64,000 nt of DNA from an uncultured Desulfobulbus sp. Lineage in GTDB: Bacteria; Desulfobacterota; Desulfobulbia; Desulfobulbales; Desulfobulbaceae. The stretch's first letter is position 1. Each line of letters opens with the position of its first letter. Location: NCBI RefSeq assembly GCF_963665445.1, contig NZ_OY762276.1:523501-587500 (forward strand), read 5' to 3'. Position numbers and translations under genes: made by a program. The notes beneath the pieces are model-generated. The model saw nothing but the letters and a program-made list of their open reading frames with translations, was not told the DNA's origin and searched no databases. Positions 55,390 to 64,000 of the stretch are shown here, piece after piece.

Positions 55390-55527
55390 AAATGTGGTAG
55401 GCAAGAAAAGAACTGATGAATCTTCCGTAACATGCTACAAGTTGCGGATTGCTTTTGATTAAGGAAGGAGGATTGGCGACGTTAAAGGCCGCTTTCTCCT
55501 CAAGATGCAGAAACGGAACATAAGACC

Positions 55528-56754
55528 ATGAAAAAAGGATATTTTGGACAGTGGGGTGGAGCCTTCATCCCAGAGGTGTTGCACGCGACCTTTGACGATC
55601 TGAACCGGGCTTATGAAGCCGCTCGCGCCGATGCCTCCTTTTGGCAGGAATATGTCGATCTTATGAGCAATTATTCCTGTCGTCCCACTCCGCTGACTTT
55701 TGCGGAAAACTTGACCCGTCATCTGGGCGGGGCCAAGATCTATATCAAGCGGGAAGACCTCAACCACACCGGAGCCCATAAGGCCAACAATGTCATGGGC
55801 CAGGGGCTTCTGGTTCGGCGAATGGGCAAGAAGCGGGTCATTGCCGAGACCGGCGCTGGCCAGCACGGTGTGGCCACCGCCACCATGGCCGCCCGATTCG
55901 GCTTTGCCTGCACCATCTATATGGGCGAAGAAGACGTGGCCCGGCAACGGCCCAACGTGTTCTGGATGGAAAAGCTCGGCGCTACTGTGGTACCTGTGAC
56001 CGACGGTTCACGAACGCTGAAGGATGCGATGAACGAGGCCTTCCGCGACTGGGTCGCCTCCATGGACGATACCCATTACGTGATCGGCACCGTCTGCGGG
56101 CCCCATCCCTTTCCGGAAATGGTTGCCTGGTTTCAGTCCATCATCGGGATCGAGGCCAAGAAACAGATTCTTGCCCAGCATGGCCGCATGCCTGATCGGG
56201 TCTATGCCTGCGTTGGTGGCGGATCCAATGCCATGGGCATATTTCAGGGGTTTCTCGATCAGAGCGGGGTGGAACTGATCGGGGTCGAAGCCGGCGGCAA
56301 GGGGATTGCCAGCGGACAGCACGCCTCCCGCATGGTGGAAGGCTGCGGTGCCACCCCCGGCGTGGCCCAGGGCTACAAGACCAGATTTCTCCAAACGGAC
56401 GAAGGGCAGATGCTCGATACCCACTCCATTGCCGCGGGGCTCGATTACGTGGGCGTGTCTCCCATCCTCGCCGATCTCGGGGAGAAAGGACGGGTGCGCT
56501 TTGAAGCCGCCACCGATGCAGAGGTGATCGAGGCGTTGAACCTGACCATGCGCACCGAAGGGATTATTCCGGCGATGGAGTCCTCCCACGCCTTTGTCCA
56601 GGCCATCAAGGAGGCGCCGACCATGGACAAGGATCAGGCCATCATCATCAATATGTCCGGCCGAGGCGACAAGGATATCTTTACCATTGCCCACGCCTTT
56701 GACGATCCTTCATGGAAGGCGTTCATCGTCAAACGGGCAGATGAGTACAGATAA
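55528..56754 (+). CDS. trpB: Tryptophan synthase beta chain (TrpB1 type)
   Basis: A 408-residue PLP enzyme that joins indole and serine. KREDLNHTGAHKANN has the PLP Lys near residue 85; ETGAGQHGVATATM and CVGGGSNAMG are standard. It is followed by trpA after 41 bases, forming the channelled alpha2beta2 complex, unlike the trpB2 at 16404. No trp leader peptide is visible upstream. The ATG at 55528 has only weak GGAA upstream. Confidence 0.95.
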   Translation: MKKGYFGQWGGAFIPEVLHATFDDLNRAYEAARADASFWQEYVDLMSNYSCRPTPLTFAENLTRHLGGAKIYIKREDLNHTGAHKANNVMGQGLLVRRMGKKRVIAETGAGQHGVATATMAARFGFACTIYMGEEDVARQRPNVFWMEKLGATVVPVTDGSRTLKDAMNEAFRDWVASMDDTHYVIGTVCGPHPFPEMVAWFQSIIGIEAKKQILAQHGRMPDRVYACVGGGSNAMGIFQGFLDQSGVELIGVEAGGKGIASGQHASRMVEGCGATPGVAQGYKTRFLQTDEGQMLDTHSIAAGLDYVGVSPILADLGEKGRVRFEAATDAEVIEALNLTMRTEGIIPAMESSHAFVQAIKEAPTMDKDQAIIINMSGRGDKDIFTIAHAFDDPSWKAFIVKRADEYR

Positions 56755-56795
56755 CAACACCTGCGGATGCGAGCTGCAGTATAAGGATGATGCAC

Positions 56796-57566
56796 ATGGA
56801 CTTGGCAACTGAACTGAGATCACGTTTACAGAAAAAACCTATTTTACTCATGACCCACCTGGTGATCGGCTATCCGTCGCTGGCGGTCAACCGGGAGGTG
56901 ATCGCCCAGATGGCGGCCAACGGAGTGGACTGCATCGAGCTGCAGATCCCCTTTTCCGAACCCACCGCCGACGGCCCGGTGATTTTGAAGGCCAATCAGC
57001 AGAGTCTCGACTCCGGTACCAGCGTTGAGCAGTGTTTTCGCTTCGGCCAGGAGATGGCCGCCGAGTTTCCCTCGGTTCGTTTTCTCTTCATGACCTATTA
57101 CAATCCGGTGTTCAAATACGGGGAAGAGGCCTTCCTGCGGCGGGTCAAGGAGATCGGCTTTTGCGGGACCATTATCGCCGATCTACCGCCGGAAGAGGGC
57201 GCCACCTATCTCGCCACTAGCGAAACCCTGGGGTTGGCGCCGATCCAATTTTTCACCCCGACCTCGACCGACGCACGGATGCGGGAGGTCGCGGCACTGG
57301 CCAAGGGCTTCATCTACTGTGTCGCCAGGCGCGGGGTGACCGGCAGGCAAACCACCTTTGATGACAGCCTCGGTTCCTATCTTGCGCGCTGCCGCCAGGC
57401 AACCGATCTGCCCCTGGCCGTCGGTTTCGGTATCAGCAATCGGGAGGATGTGCTCATGCTCCAGAAAAAGGCTGATATGGCGGTCATCGGCACGGCCACA
57501 ATCAAGTTGGTCGATGCCCAGGGACCAGCGGCTGTCGGGCCCTTTATCGCCAGCCTCCTCGGGTAA
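56796..57566 (+). CDS. trpA: Tryptophan synthase alpha chain
   Basis: Cleaves indole-3-glycerol phosphate to indole for TrpB. The 256 residues have the catalytic Glu in IELQIPFSEPTADGP and Asp in TADGP, and ADLPPEEG, the phosphate loop region GFGISN and VIGTATIKLV. The ATG at 56796 is eight bases after AAGGA; ATG at 56787 and 56790 are too close. The rest of the trp genes are not here. Confidence 0.95.
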   Translation: MDLATELRSRLQKKPILLMTHLVIGYPSLAVNREVIAQMAANGVDCIELQIPFSEPTADGPVILKANQQSLDSGTSVEQCFRFGQEMAAEFPSVRFLFMTYYNPVFKYGEEAFLRRVKEIGFCGTIIADLPPEEGATYLATSETLGLAPIQFFTPTSTDARMREVAALAKGFIYCVARRGVTGRQTTFDDSLGSYLARCRQATDLPLAVGFGISNREDVLMLQKKADMAVIGTATIKLVDAQGPAAVGPFIASLLG

Positions 57567-57605
57567 CGCACCTTGGGGGAGTTTTTCCACTGCGGTACGT
57601 GTATT

Positions 57606-57635
57606 GGCCTCAAGAGTTTCTTGGGGCCTTTTTTT
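57606..57635 (+). terminator. Terminator after trpBA
   Basis: GGCCTCAAG, five bases, CTTGGGGCC with one wobble pair, followed by T7. It lies 40 bases after the trpA stop. Confidence 0.85.
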
Positions 57636-57712
57636 ATGCAAAAATTTGAAGAAAACTGCGCAGACCGTCACCCCTCGCCAGGGGCCGGTCGGCTGCGGGT
57701 TACGGAGGGTGC

Positions 57713-59488
57713 ATGACCACCGAAGAAAAAAATACACTGTTGGGAACCAGCCAGGTGGTTTGGGCCCTGGCTGATCTCTATCCGGCTCCGCAGTCGGAAT
57801 CCTTTCGCCAGGACATGTTTCGCTGTCGGGAGCTTGCGGAGAACCTGGCTGCGGAAATGAGGGGTCGGGTCTCGGCCCTTGATGCGGGGGAGCTGTGCCA
57901 GCTGGTGCAACGGCTTGAAGAGATCGATACCCTGCTTGGTCGCCTGGGAACCTTTGCCTTTCTCAACTTCATCACCCGGACCGCTGACGCCGCCGCCTCG
58001 GCCCTGCTGCAGCAGATTGAGGAACTGGAATCGGCAGTGGGCAAGCTTACCCTGTTTTTCCGCCTGGAGTGGAATACCCTGGCCCGGGAAAAGGCAGAGC
58101 AGCTGATGGCGCAGGAGGAGCTCTCCGCTTATCGCCACTATCTGGCAAGCATGCGCCGCTTTGCCCCGCACCAGCTCAGCGCCAAGGAAGAGGAACTGCT
58201 CCAGGATCTGCGTCCGGTGGGAAGGAGCGCCTGGAACCTGCTCTTTGAAAAGGTACTTGGGCAACTGCGTTTCGGCGCCCGTGGGCGAACCGAGGAGGAG
58301 GTCTTGAGCGAGCTCTACAGCCCGGATCGCGCGGTTCGGGAGAACGCGGCCAACGAACTCACCGCAGGATTGCAGGGGCATCTCCATATTCTCACCCATA
58401 TCTTCAACACCCTGGCTGCGGAAAAGATGATCGACGATCGCCTGCGCCGCTATTCCGCCTGGGACAGCGCCATGCATCTCGCCAACGAGCTGGAGGCATG
58501 CACAGTCGATACCCTGGTCGCCGAGGTCACCGGTCGCTACGACATCGTTCACCGCTACTACCGGGTGAAGAAATCACTGCTCGGCGTCGACAGCCTTTCT
58601 GACTATGACCGCTATGCGCCTGTCCCCGGGGGGCAGGAAGCGGATATCGGCTGGCAGGAGTGTCAACGGATCGTTTTGGACGCCTTTGGCGAATTTTCGC
58701 CGGAAATGGCAAGCATTGCAGGCCAGTTTTTCAGCAAGGGCTGGATCCATGCACCGATTCAAGCCGGCAAACGCGGCGGCGCCTTTGCCCATCCCTGCGT
58801 GCCCGAGGTGCATCCCTACATCATGGTCAACTATACCGGGAACATGCGTGATGTCTCCACTGTGGCCCATGAGTTGGGGCACGGCGTGCACCAGGTGCTG
58901 GCGGCACAGCAAGGCTACTACAACAGCGATACGCCCCTGGTCCTGGCCGAGACGGCCTCGGTTTTTGCTGAGCTGCTGGTGTTCAAGGCACAGCTTGCCC
59001 TGATTGGTGATCAAAAGGCACGGCGCGCCTTTGTCTGCCAGAAGCTGGAGTCCATCTTCGCCACCGTTTTCCGCCAGGTGGCGATGAACCGCTTCGAGCA
59101 CGGACTGCATAGCGGGCGGCGCGAGGAAGGGGAGCTCTCCGCCGAGCGCATCTCGGCGCTGTGGATGGCTACCCAGCGGCCGATGTTCGGTGACACGGTG
59201 ACCCTGCGGGAGGATTACGGTATCTGGTGGGCTTATATTTCCCACTTTCTGGCCACCCCGGGCTATGTGTATTCCTATGCCTTTGGCGAGTTGCTGGTGC
59301 TGGCGCTCTATGCCCGCTATCTGGAGGAGGGAGAGGCTTTTGTCGCCAAATATCTGCAGCTGCTCAGCACCGGCGGCAACGGTTCACCGGAGGAACTGGT
59401 CCGTCCCTTTGGCATCGAGCTCGGTGATCCCGCTTTTTGGCGTGGCGGTCTGGGCATCATCGAAATGATGCTTGCCGAGATCGAATAA
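57713..59488 (+). CDS. pepF: M3-family oligoendopeptidase F
   Basis: A 591-residue cytoplasmic zinc endopeptidase that degrades short peptides. HELGHG near residue 385 is the zinc site; the third ligand Glu is expected in ETASVFAELL near 413. The N-terminal helical domain and length (about 590-600) match PepF. The start at 57713 comes after the trp terminator, so it is a separate unit. Confidence 0.92.
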   Translation: MTTEEKNTLLGTSQVVWALADLYPAPQSESFRQDMFRCRELAENLAAEMRGRVSALDAGELCQLVQRLEEIDTLLGRLGTFAFLNFITRTADAAASALLQQIEELESAVGKLTLFFRLEWNTLAREKAEQLMAQEELSAYRHYLASMRRFAPHQLSAKEEELLQDLRPVGRSAWNLLFEKVLGQLRFGARGRTEEEVLSELYSPDRAVRENAANELTAGLQGHLHILTHIFNTLAAEKMIDDRLRRYSAWDSAMHLANELEACTVDTLVAEVTGRYDIVHRYYRVKKSLLGVDSLSDYDRYAPVPGGQEADIGWQECQRIVLDAFGEFSPEMASIAGQFFSKGWIHAPIQAGKRGGAFAHPCVPEVHPYIMVNYTGNMRDVSTVAHELGHGVHQVLAAQQGYYNSDTPLVLAETASVFAELLVFKAQLALIGDQKARRAFVCQKLESIFATVFRQVAMNRFEHGLHSGRREEGELSAERISALWMATQRPMFGDTVTLREDYGIWWAYISHFLATPGYVYSYAFGELLVLALYARYLEEGEAFVAKYLQLLSTGGNGSPEELVRPFGIELGDPAFWRGGLGIIEMMLAEIE

Positions 59489-59497
59489 CACCCCTGG

Positions 59498-60436
59498 TCA
59501 ACTGGATGGTTCCCCTGTATTGATCGTGCTCTTCGCGCTCTGCTGCACGATCAGCATGGCCGGTAAAATGATCAGAATGCCGGTGAGGGTGGAAGACGGC
59601 GGCAGACGGCGGTGGAGGCACCATTCAAGCACCACCAGCAGCGGCGGATAGAGGTAGGAGTAGGCCATCACCCGGGTTGGGCCCAAGTGCAGGGTGGCCC
59701 ACTGGGAGATAAAGAAGGTGATGACGGTGGTGAACATGGCCAGGTAACCGATGCCCAGCCAGGTCATCGAGGGGATCTGGCTCCAGTGGATGGAGGGGAA
59801 GCGGGGCAGGGCAAAGAAAAACAGCCAGGTCGTGCCGGTGACCATGATCCACAGGGTCATCACCGCCATGGGTTCTCCCCGGTGGAACAGCTTGACCAGG
59901 GGCATATACAGGGCCATCATCAGGCAGCCGGCAAAAAAGATCAGGTCGCCGTGGTTGAGCTGGAGACGGAGCAGTTGCTGCAGGTTGCCCTCGAAGATCA
60001 CCCACAGGGCCCCGACCATGGCAAGGACCAGGGCGAGCAGGCGATGCGCGCCCAGCCGCTCCTTCACCAGAAACCAGCTGAACAGGCCCGAAATGCCGGG
60101 AACGGTGGTGAAGATGACGCCGGTGTTCATCGGCTGGGTGATCCGCAGGGAGAGAAACATCAACCAAAAGAACCCCACCAGGGCACCGCTGATGAGGCTG
60201 TAACGGCCAAGCGCCCTCCACCCCGGAAAGGACAGGCCAAAGGCGTAGTGGACATAGGGGGCAAAGAGGATCGTCGCCAGGATAAAGCGGAGCAGGGTGA
60301 GGACCACCGGATCCAGGGTGGGCGTGATCGCCTTGCCCACGGTAAAGGAGGTGGACACGAGAAAGGCGGAAAAGAGCATGGCGCCATGCACCAGCGGCAG
60401 GGCAGGGGCGCTGCCGGCTCCAAGATCGCGGATCAT
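59498..60436 (-). CDS. EamA/DMT-family transporter
   Basis: A 312-residue membrane protein with about ten helices in two EamA repeats (AMLFSAFLVSTSFTVGKAI to residue 140, then DLIFFAGCLMMALYMPLVK onward). The start at 60436 overlaps the stop of the upstream phosphatase gene (ATGA), which fixes it; the frame runs further upstream without family sense. Substrate unknown; DMT proteins export metabolites such as amino acids. Confidence 0.85.
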   Translation of the reverse strand: MIRDLGAGSAPALPLVHGAMLFSAFLVSTSFTVGKAITPTLDPVVLTLLRFILATILFAPYVHYAFGLSFPGWRALGRYSLISGALVGFFWLMFLSLRITQPMNTGVIFTTVPGISGLFSWFLVKERLGAHRLLALVLAMVGALWVIFEGNLQQLLRLQLNHGDLIFFAGCLMMALYMPLVKLFHRGEPMAVMTLWIMVTGTTWLFFFALPRFPSIHWSQIPSMTWLGIGYLAMFTTVITFFISQWATLHLGPTRVMAYSYLYPPLLVVLEWCLHRRLPPSSTLTGILIILPAMLIVQQSAKSTINTGEPSS

Positions 60437-61251
60437 TGCAGCAGCTGCAGCAGGGCGGTGTGCAGTCGCCCATTGGTGGCCAGGGTTTGCGGCACAAAGG
60501 GCGAATAGGAGGAACCGCCGAAATCGCTCAATCTGCCGCCTGCCTCTTCCACCAGCAGCCAACCGGCTGCGGTGTCCCATGGCTGGAGATTGATCTCGTA
60601 GAATCCGTCAAGTCGGCCGCAGGCGACATAGGCCAGGTCAAGGGCGGCAGCACCGGCACGGCGGATATCGCGCACTGCCGGCAATACCTGCCCAAGTTGG
60701 CGCAGAACCATGGGCAGAGTCTGATCGATATCGTAGGGAAACCCGGTCGCCACCAGGGCCCTGATCAGCTCGTCCGTTTGGGTAACATGCACCTGTTGCC
60801 TGTCGAGCCAGGCGCCGCCGCTACGGCTTGCACAGTAGAGCTCGTCGAGCATGGGATGATACACCGCACCGACCCTGGGACTTCCCTGTTCCAGCAGGGC
60901 AATGGAGACCGCGAAGTGAGGCACGCCGTGGGCAAAGTTGGTGGTGCCATCCAGGGGATCCACCACCCAGTAGCGCTCCTCGGTGCGTACAGCCATTGAT
61001 TGGGCCGATTCTTCGGCCATGACCGGAATGTCCGGTGTCGCTTGGGCCAAATGTTCAAGGATGAGTGCCTCGGCAGCCAGGTCGGTCTCGGTGACCAGAT
61101 TGATCACCCCTTTCATGCGGATGTCATGGGGTTGATGGAAACGATCCCTGATGAGGTGGCCGGCACTCATTGCCGCTCCACAGGCGATTTCAAGTAGGTA
61201 TCTGCAATCGGGTGTCGGGCATTGGCTGAGGGCCTGTTCGGTTCTGTGCAT
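60433..61251 (-). CDS. suhB: Inositol monophosphatase family protein
   Basis: A 272-residue Mg2+/Li+-sensitive phosphatase. Metal residues are in VMAEES, VVDPLDGTTNFAHG and the C-terminal LQPWDTAAGWLLVEEAGGRL. Members act on inositol phosphates, 3'-phosphoadenosine nucleotides or fructose bisphosphate; SuhB also helps rRNA antitermination. Which of these applies is not shown. The ATG at 61251 is preferred over one seven codons upstream. It overlaps the transporter gene and is 23 bases from rsmI. Confidence 0.85.
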   Translation of the reverse strand: MHRTEQALSQCPTPDCRYLLEIACGAAMSAGHLIRDRFHQPHDIRMKGVINLVTETDLAAEALILEHLAQATPDIPVMAEESAQSMAVRTEERYWVVDPLDGTTNFAHGVPHFAVSIALLEQGSPRVGAVYHPMLDELYCASRSGGAWLDRQQVHVTQTDELIRALVATGFPYDIDQTLPMVLRQLGQVLPAVRDIRRAGAAALDLAYVACGRLDGFYEINLQPWDTAAGWLLVEEAGGRLSDFGGSSYSPFVPQTLATNGRLHTALLQLLQ

Positions 61252-61274
61252 GATGGGTGGTCTGTACCGCAAAG

Positions 61275-62132
61275 TTAGGGTTCAGGAGTGTCGTTCCAGA
61301 TCTGCAGCGCCCGTTTGTACACCTGGGAGCGAGGCAGGTCAAGATCTCGGGCTATTTTTGCGACGGCCTCTTTGAGGGTGGTTTTGAGCTCGTCGCGGTA
61401 CCAGAGGAGGAGCTCTTCGAGATTCTCCGGTTTGGGGACCCGTAGCTCCGCGCCTTGAACGATCAGGACCAGCTCTCCCTTGACGCCCGATGCGACCCGA
61501 TCGTGCAGGCCGAGCAGGGTATCCTCTATGCACTCTTCGTGGATTTTGGTGAGCTCGCGAAAGAGCAGGGCGTGGCGGTTGCCCAGTTGGCTGGCCATGT
61601 CCTCAACAGAGGCGGCGATCCGGTGCGGGGCCTCGTAAAAGACAAGGGGGCAGGGAAGGGCGGCAAGCTGCCGTAACCACTGCCTGCGTTCATTTTTATT
61701 GGCCGGCGGGAATCCTCCGAAATAAAAAGAGGTCTGTTCCAGCCCGGCAATGGAAAGGGCTGCGGCCAGTGCCGATGGGCCTGCAACGGCAACAGTCTCG
61801 ATGCCGGCTTCCCGTGCCTTGCGCACCAAAACCGCTCCGGGATCGGAAATACCGGGGGTCCCGGCATCGGAAACCAGGGCAATGTCTTTGCCGCTGAGGA
61901 GTTGCTCGATAAGCCGCTCTGATTTGCTCTGTTCCTTTTCCCGGAAATAACTGAACAGGGGGGTGCCGATCTCGAGATGGCGGCAGAGCTTTTTGGTGTG
62001 GCGTGTATCTTCGCAGGCGATACAATCAACCGTGCGCAGTGTTTCAATGGCCCTGATGCTGATATCCCCAAGGTTACCGATGGGGGTGGCGACCACATAT
62101 AATCGGCCGGGTAGTGAAGATGGTTCATTCAT
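61275..62132 (-). CDS. rsmI: 16S rRNA (cytidine-1402-2'-O)-methyltransferase
   Basis: A 285-residue tetrapyrrole-methylase-fold enzyme that 2'-O-methylates C1402 in the decoding centre. VVATPIGNLGDISIRAI near residue 13, EDTRHTKKL, SDAGTPGISDPG and FYEAPHRI are diagnostic. The C-terminal part is a small helical domain (LKEAVAKIARDLDLPRSQVYKRAL). It heads the minus-strand group rsmI-suhB-transporter. Confidence 0.95.
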   Translation of the reverse strand: MNEPSSLPGRLYVVATPIGNLGDISIRAIETLRTVDCIACEDTRHTKKLCRHLEIGTPLFSYFREKEQSKSERLIEQLLSGKDIALVSDAGTPGISDPGAVLVRKAREAGIETVAVAGPSALAAALSIAGLEQTSFYFGGFPPANKNERRQWLRQLAALPCPLVFYEAPHRIAASVEDMASQLGNRHALLFRELTKIHEECIEDTLLGLHDRVASGVKGELVLIVQGAELRVPKPENLEELLLWYRDELKTTLKEAVAKIARDLDLPRSQVYKRALQIWNDTPEP

Positions 62133-62267
62133 TGTGGGGCGCGTACTCGCTGTGGTTTTTTCAGGGGATGGTGAAACATGATATCATCGTTGGTCATGTT
62201 CCAGTGAAATCATCTCTGGCCAATTACGGTGCGTTATGCGGTTCTTAAAAATGGTTACGTTATAGAG

Positions 62268-62395
62268 ACCGGGCGCAAAGGGACATGGAGTCCATTTGGG
62301 GGATAAGGCGGCACAAAGGCGTATCGCCAACGGTTGCACTACCCCGGCCCGGTTACACTGTCTGGAGTAAGCTACCTCGGTTCCAGCAAACACGG
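62268..62395 (+). ncRNA. Structured leader before the PAS kinase
   Basis: A closing stem ACCGGGC (62268) with GCCCGGT (62347) spans two inner hairpins (GGAC with GTCC; GGCG with CGCC) and a GGT with ACC pair. A further CTGGA with TCCAG stem follows before 62395. The phrase GCGCAAAG near the top and CCGGTTAC near the end recall GEMM-type riboswitches, but the spacing is much longer. It may be an undescribed leader or a false resemblance. Confidence 0.35.
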
Positions 62396-62409
62396 AATGA
62401 AAAAGTTGT

Positions 62410-64000
62410 ATGAACCTGAGTAAAATAGAGAGCGATCGCGATAGCACCGTCCTGTACCGGGAGGCCTTTTTACAGGCGGGTATTCCGGTGGTGATTCTTG
62501 ATATCACCGAGGCGGTGAAGAAATGCACGGCAATTGAGCAGGCTGATCTCGAGAGCATCGATCGCTACCTGGAGTTGGAACTGACCTTAAAAAATGAACT
62601 GTATTCCAGCGTTCAACTGTATTCGGTCAATCAGGCAGCGCTTGAACTCCTGGGGATTAAGTCCGCTCCCGTACAAAGCGGTCTGAGTACACAGATCTTT
62701 CAAAGTGTGTATGAAAGAATTCTTCAGTTGCTCCCAAACTATCTGCTTAAACGCAAACGGCATTTTATCAGCCGATGCGATGCATTTACGAGCCAGCATG
62801 AGAAGGCGTACTTTTCCATTTATGGAGATTTTATTTATTCGCAGAAAAAGGTGTTCTTGTACGCTCATGTCATTGATATCACAAAGCAGAAAAAATTTGA
62901 AAATATTGCAACAAGTTTCATTGAGAAATATTACCTGCTGCTCAAATCAATAGATGATGCTATCCTGCTGGTTGATGTCAATACAGGGATGGTGGTAGAA
63001 GCCAATGATGCTGCTATCAGGTTACTCTGTCTGCATTACTCAGTATCCTCATATAACCATGCACGGTTTTTTTCGCAAAGTGAACGTGAAAAATACTTAT
63101 GTTATTTTAAAAATCGAATTAAGAAGAATTCAACTGATGAGGATATTTTAGAGACTAATATTTTTGTCGAAGGGAAACATATCCCGGTCACTATCCGAAT
63201 TAACAGTTCCGTTGTTGAGAATAATGTCGTTGCTCAAGTGGTTTTTACCGATATGAGCAATAAGTTCAAGATGGAGGAAGGGCGCAAATTATTGGCAACG
63301 GCTGTTGACCAGGCAGCGGAATCGGTCATCATTACCGATGTGAACGGCAATATTGAATATGTCAATCCTGCCTTTGAAGAGATCAGCGGCTACAGCTTTG
63401 CCGAGGTTCTTGGTAAAAATCCCAATATCCTCAAAAGTGGAGACACGCCTTCCTACCACTACAAGTTGATGTGGGAAGATATCAGTCAGGGCAAAGTTTG
63501 GCGGGGAACCTTTACCAACAAAAAGAAAAATGGGGCAGTGTACTGTGAGGAAGCCACGGTCACCCCGGTCAAGGATCACAACGGGAGGATCATCAACTAT
63601 GTTGCCGTCAAGCGGGATATTACCAAGCATCTGATATTGGAAAAGCAGATACGCCAGTCGCAAAAGATGCAAGCCATCGGCATGTTGGCCGGCGGTATCG
63701 CCCATGACTTTAACAATATTCTGACGGCAATTCTCGGCTATGCAGAGTTATGCCAACTCCAGTGTGAAAAAGAGACTGTCCTTCACAAGAATATTGAGGA
63801 GATCGTGCGTGCGGCAGACAGAGCAGGGCAGTTGGTCGATCAGATACTGAAATTCAGTCGCAGGGGCTCCAAAGAACTGACCAGCTTGAAGCTCAGTACC
63901 ATCGTCAAGGAGGCGACGAAACTGCTGCGGGCGAGTTTTCCTGCCCATATCGATCTAAATCTTGAGATCTCCGAGGAAATATACGTCAAGGCCGATCCAA
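62410..64000 (+). CDS. PAS-domain sensor histidine kinase (runs off the right edge)
   Basis: 530 residues are visible and the frame is still open. No membrane helix is seen, so it is probably cytoplasmic. An unusual N-terminal PAS-like region (about 60-170), a second (about 180-285) and a clear PAS (TDVNGNIEYVNPAFEEISGYS, near 316-335) precede the PAC region (VAVKRDITKH) and the dimerisation helix with phospho-His in GGIAHDFNNILTAILGYAEL near residue 431. It resembles hybrid NtrB-like kinases. The first third (62600-63250) is AT-rich compared with the rest. A receiver may follow outside the window. Confidence 0.85.
   Translation, partial: MNLSKIESDRDSTVLYREAFLQAGIPVVILDITEAVKKCTAIEQADLESIDRYLELELTLKNELYSSVQLYSVNQAALELLGIKSAPVQSGLSTQIFQSVYERILQLLPNYLLKRKRHFISRCDAFTSQHEKAYFSIYGDFIYSQKKVFLYAHVIDITKQKKFENIATSFIEKYYLLLKSIDDAILLVDVNTGMVVEANDAAIRLLCLHYSVSSYNHARFFSQSEREKYLCYFKNRIKKNSTDEDILETNIFVEGKHIPVTIRINSSVVENNVVAQVVFTDMSNKFKMEEGRKLLATAVDQAAESVIITDVNGNIEYVNPAFEEISGYSFAEVLGKNPNILKSGDTPSYHYKLMWEDISQGKVWRGTFTNKKKNGAVYCEEATVTPVKDHNGRIINYVAVKRDITKHLILEKQIRQSQKMQAIGMLAGGIAHDFNNILTAILGYAELCQLQCEKETVLHKNIEEIVRAADRAGQLVDQILKFSRRGSKELTSLKLSTIVKEATKLLRASFPAHIDLNLEISEEIYVKADP

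Noticed and set aside
55440-55527. Trp attenuator or leader peptide before trpB
   Set aside because: A 16-codon frame from a TTG exists but contains no Trp codons and there is no competing hairpin pair.
62268-62353. tRNA-like gene with a 7-bp acceptor-type stem
   Set aside because: The total length of 86 bases and closing stem fit, but there is no TTCRANT loop, no D-arm and no anticodon arm of the right form.

Overview
The window is chromosomal DNA of moderately high GC. It reads as a deltaproteobacterium of the Desulfobulbus type (Desulfobulbales). The evidence is indirect: the gene order lspA-fabD-ffh-rpsP-khpA-rimM-trmD-SPOUT methyltransferase-rplS-rnhB-yraN; a complete set of methylmalonyl-CoA/succinate pathway enzymes; a menaquinone-type succinate dehydrogenase/fumarate reductase; and a Na+-pump decarboxylase module. 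Together these fit an anaerobe that ferments or oxidises propionate, lactate or C4-dicarboxylates. No rRNA, canonical tRNA, CRISPR array, prophage or intact insertion sequence was found.

Layout. 1-9.7 kb: end of ileS, lspA, fabD, then a strong sigma70-like promoter before ffh and a translation/RNA-modification operon (ffh, rpsP, khpA, rimM, trmD, SPOUT methyltransferase, rplS), followed by rnhB, yraN, pdxA and tmk. 9.7-13.5 kb: two envelope lipoproteins and a convergent AMIN-domain protein. 13.7-20.1 kb: a fused radical-SAM protein, a TrpB2-type tryptophan synthase beta chain, a PBP4-type carboxypeptidase and a DnaJ-like protein. 20.2-24.1 kb (minus): leuC, leuD, a hotdog thioesterase, a LysN-type aminotransferase and a small lipoprotein. 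24.4-27.5 kb: an orphan YejA-like binding protein and a P-loop protein with an Asp23-like C-terminus. 28.5-34.7 kb: sucC, sucD, a 12S-type carboxyltransferase, a 64-residue linker-like protein and a 5S-type carboxyltransferase with a fused biotin domain. 34.8-38.9 kb (minus): a CitE-like lyase, an HDOD-GGDEF protein and a KamA-like protein. 39.1-48.5 kb: dctB-dctD, a candidate sigma54 promoter, dctP-dctQ-dctM, uspA, then OadG-like, biotin carrier and OadB subunits. 49.3-52.9 kb (minus): sdhC-sdhA-sdhB. 53.7-64 kb: an unrecognised 531-residue protein, trpB-trpA, an M3 peptidase, a minus-strand group (EamA transporter, inositol monophosphatase, rsmI) and the start of a PAS histidine kinase that runs off the window.

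How it fits together. TRAP uptake of C4-dicarboxylates, SucCD, SdhCAB and the 12S/linker/5S carboxyltransferase would interconvert succinate and propionyl-CoA or pyruvate through methylmalonyl-CoA and oxaloacetate. The OadG/biotin carrier/OadB set at 46-48 kb lacks its own carboxyltransferase. I infer that it may borrow one from the 31-35 kb locus and act as a sodium pump.

Most notable: a dispersed 102-103-bp repeat present four times in both orientations, with a conserved terminal hairpin; a small membrane-free OadG/MmdE-like linker; an apparent one-base frameshift at the start of trmD; the P-loop/Asp23 fusion; a sigma54-type promoter before dctP paired with a DctD carrying GAFTDA rather than GAFTGA; and two structured intergenic RNAs without a family name.
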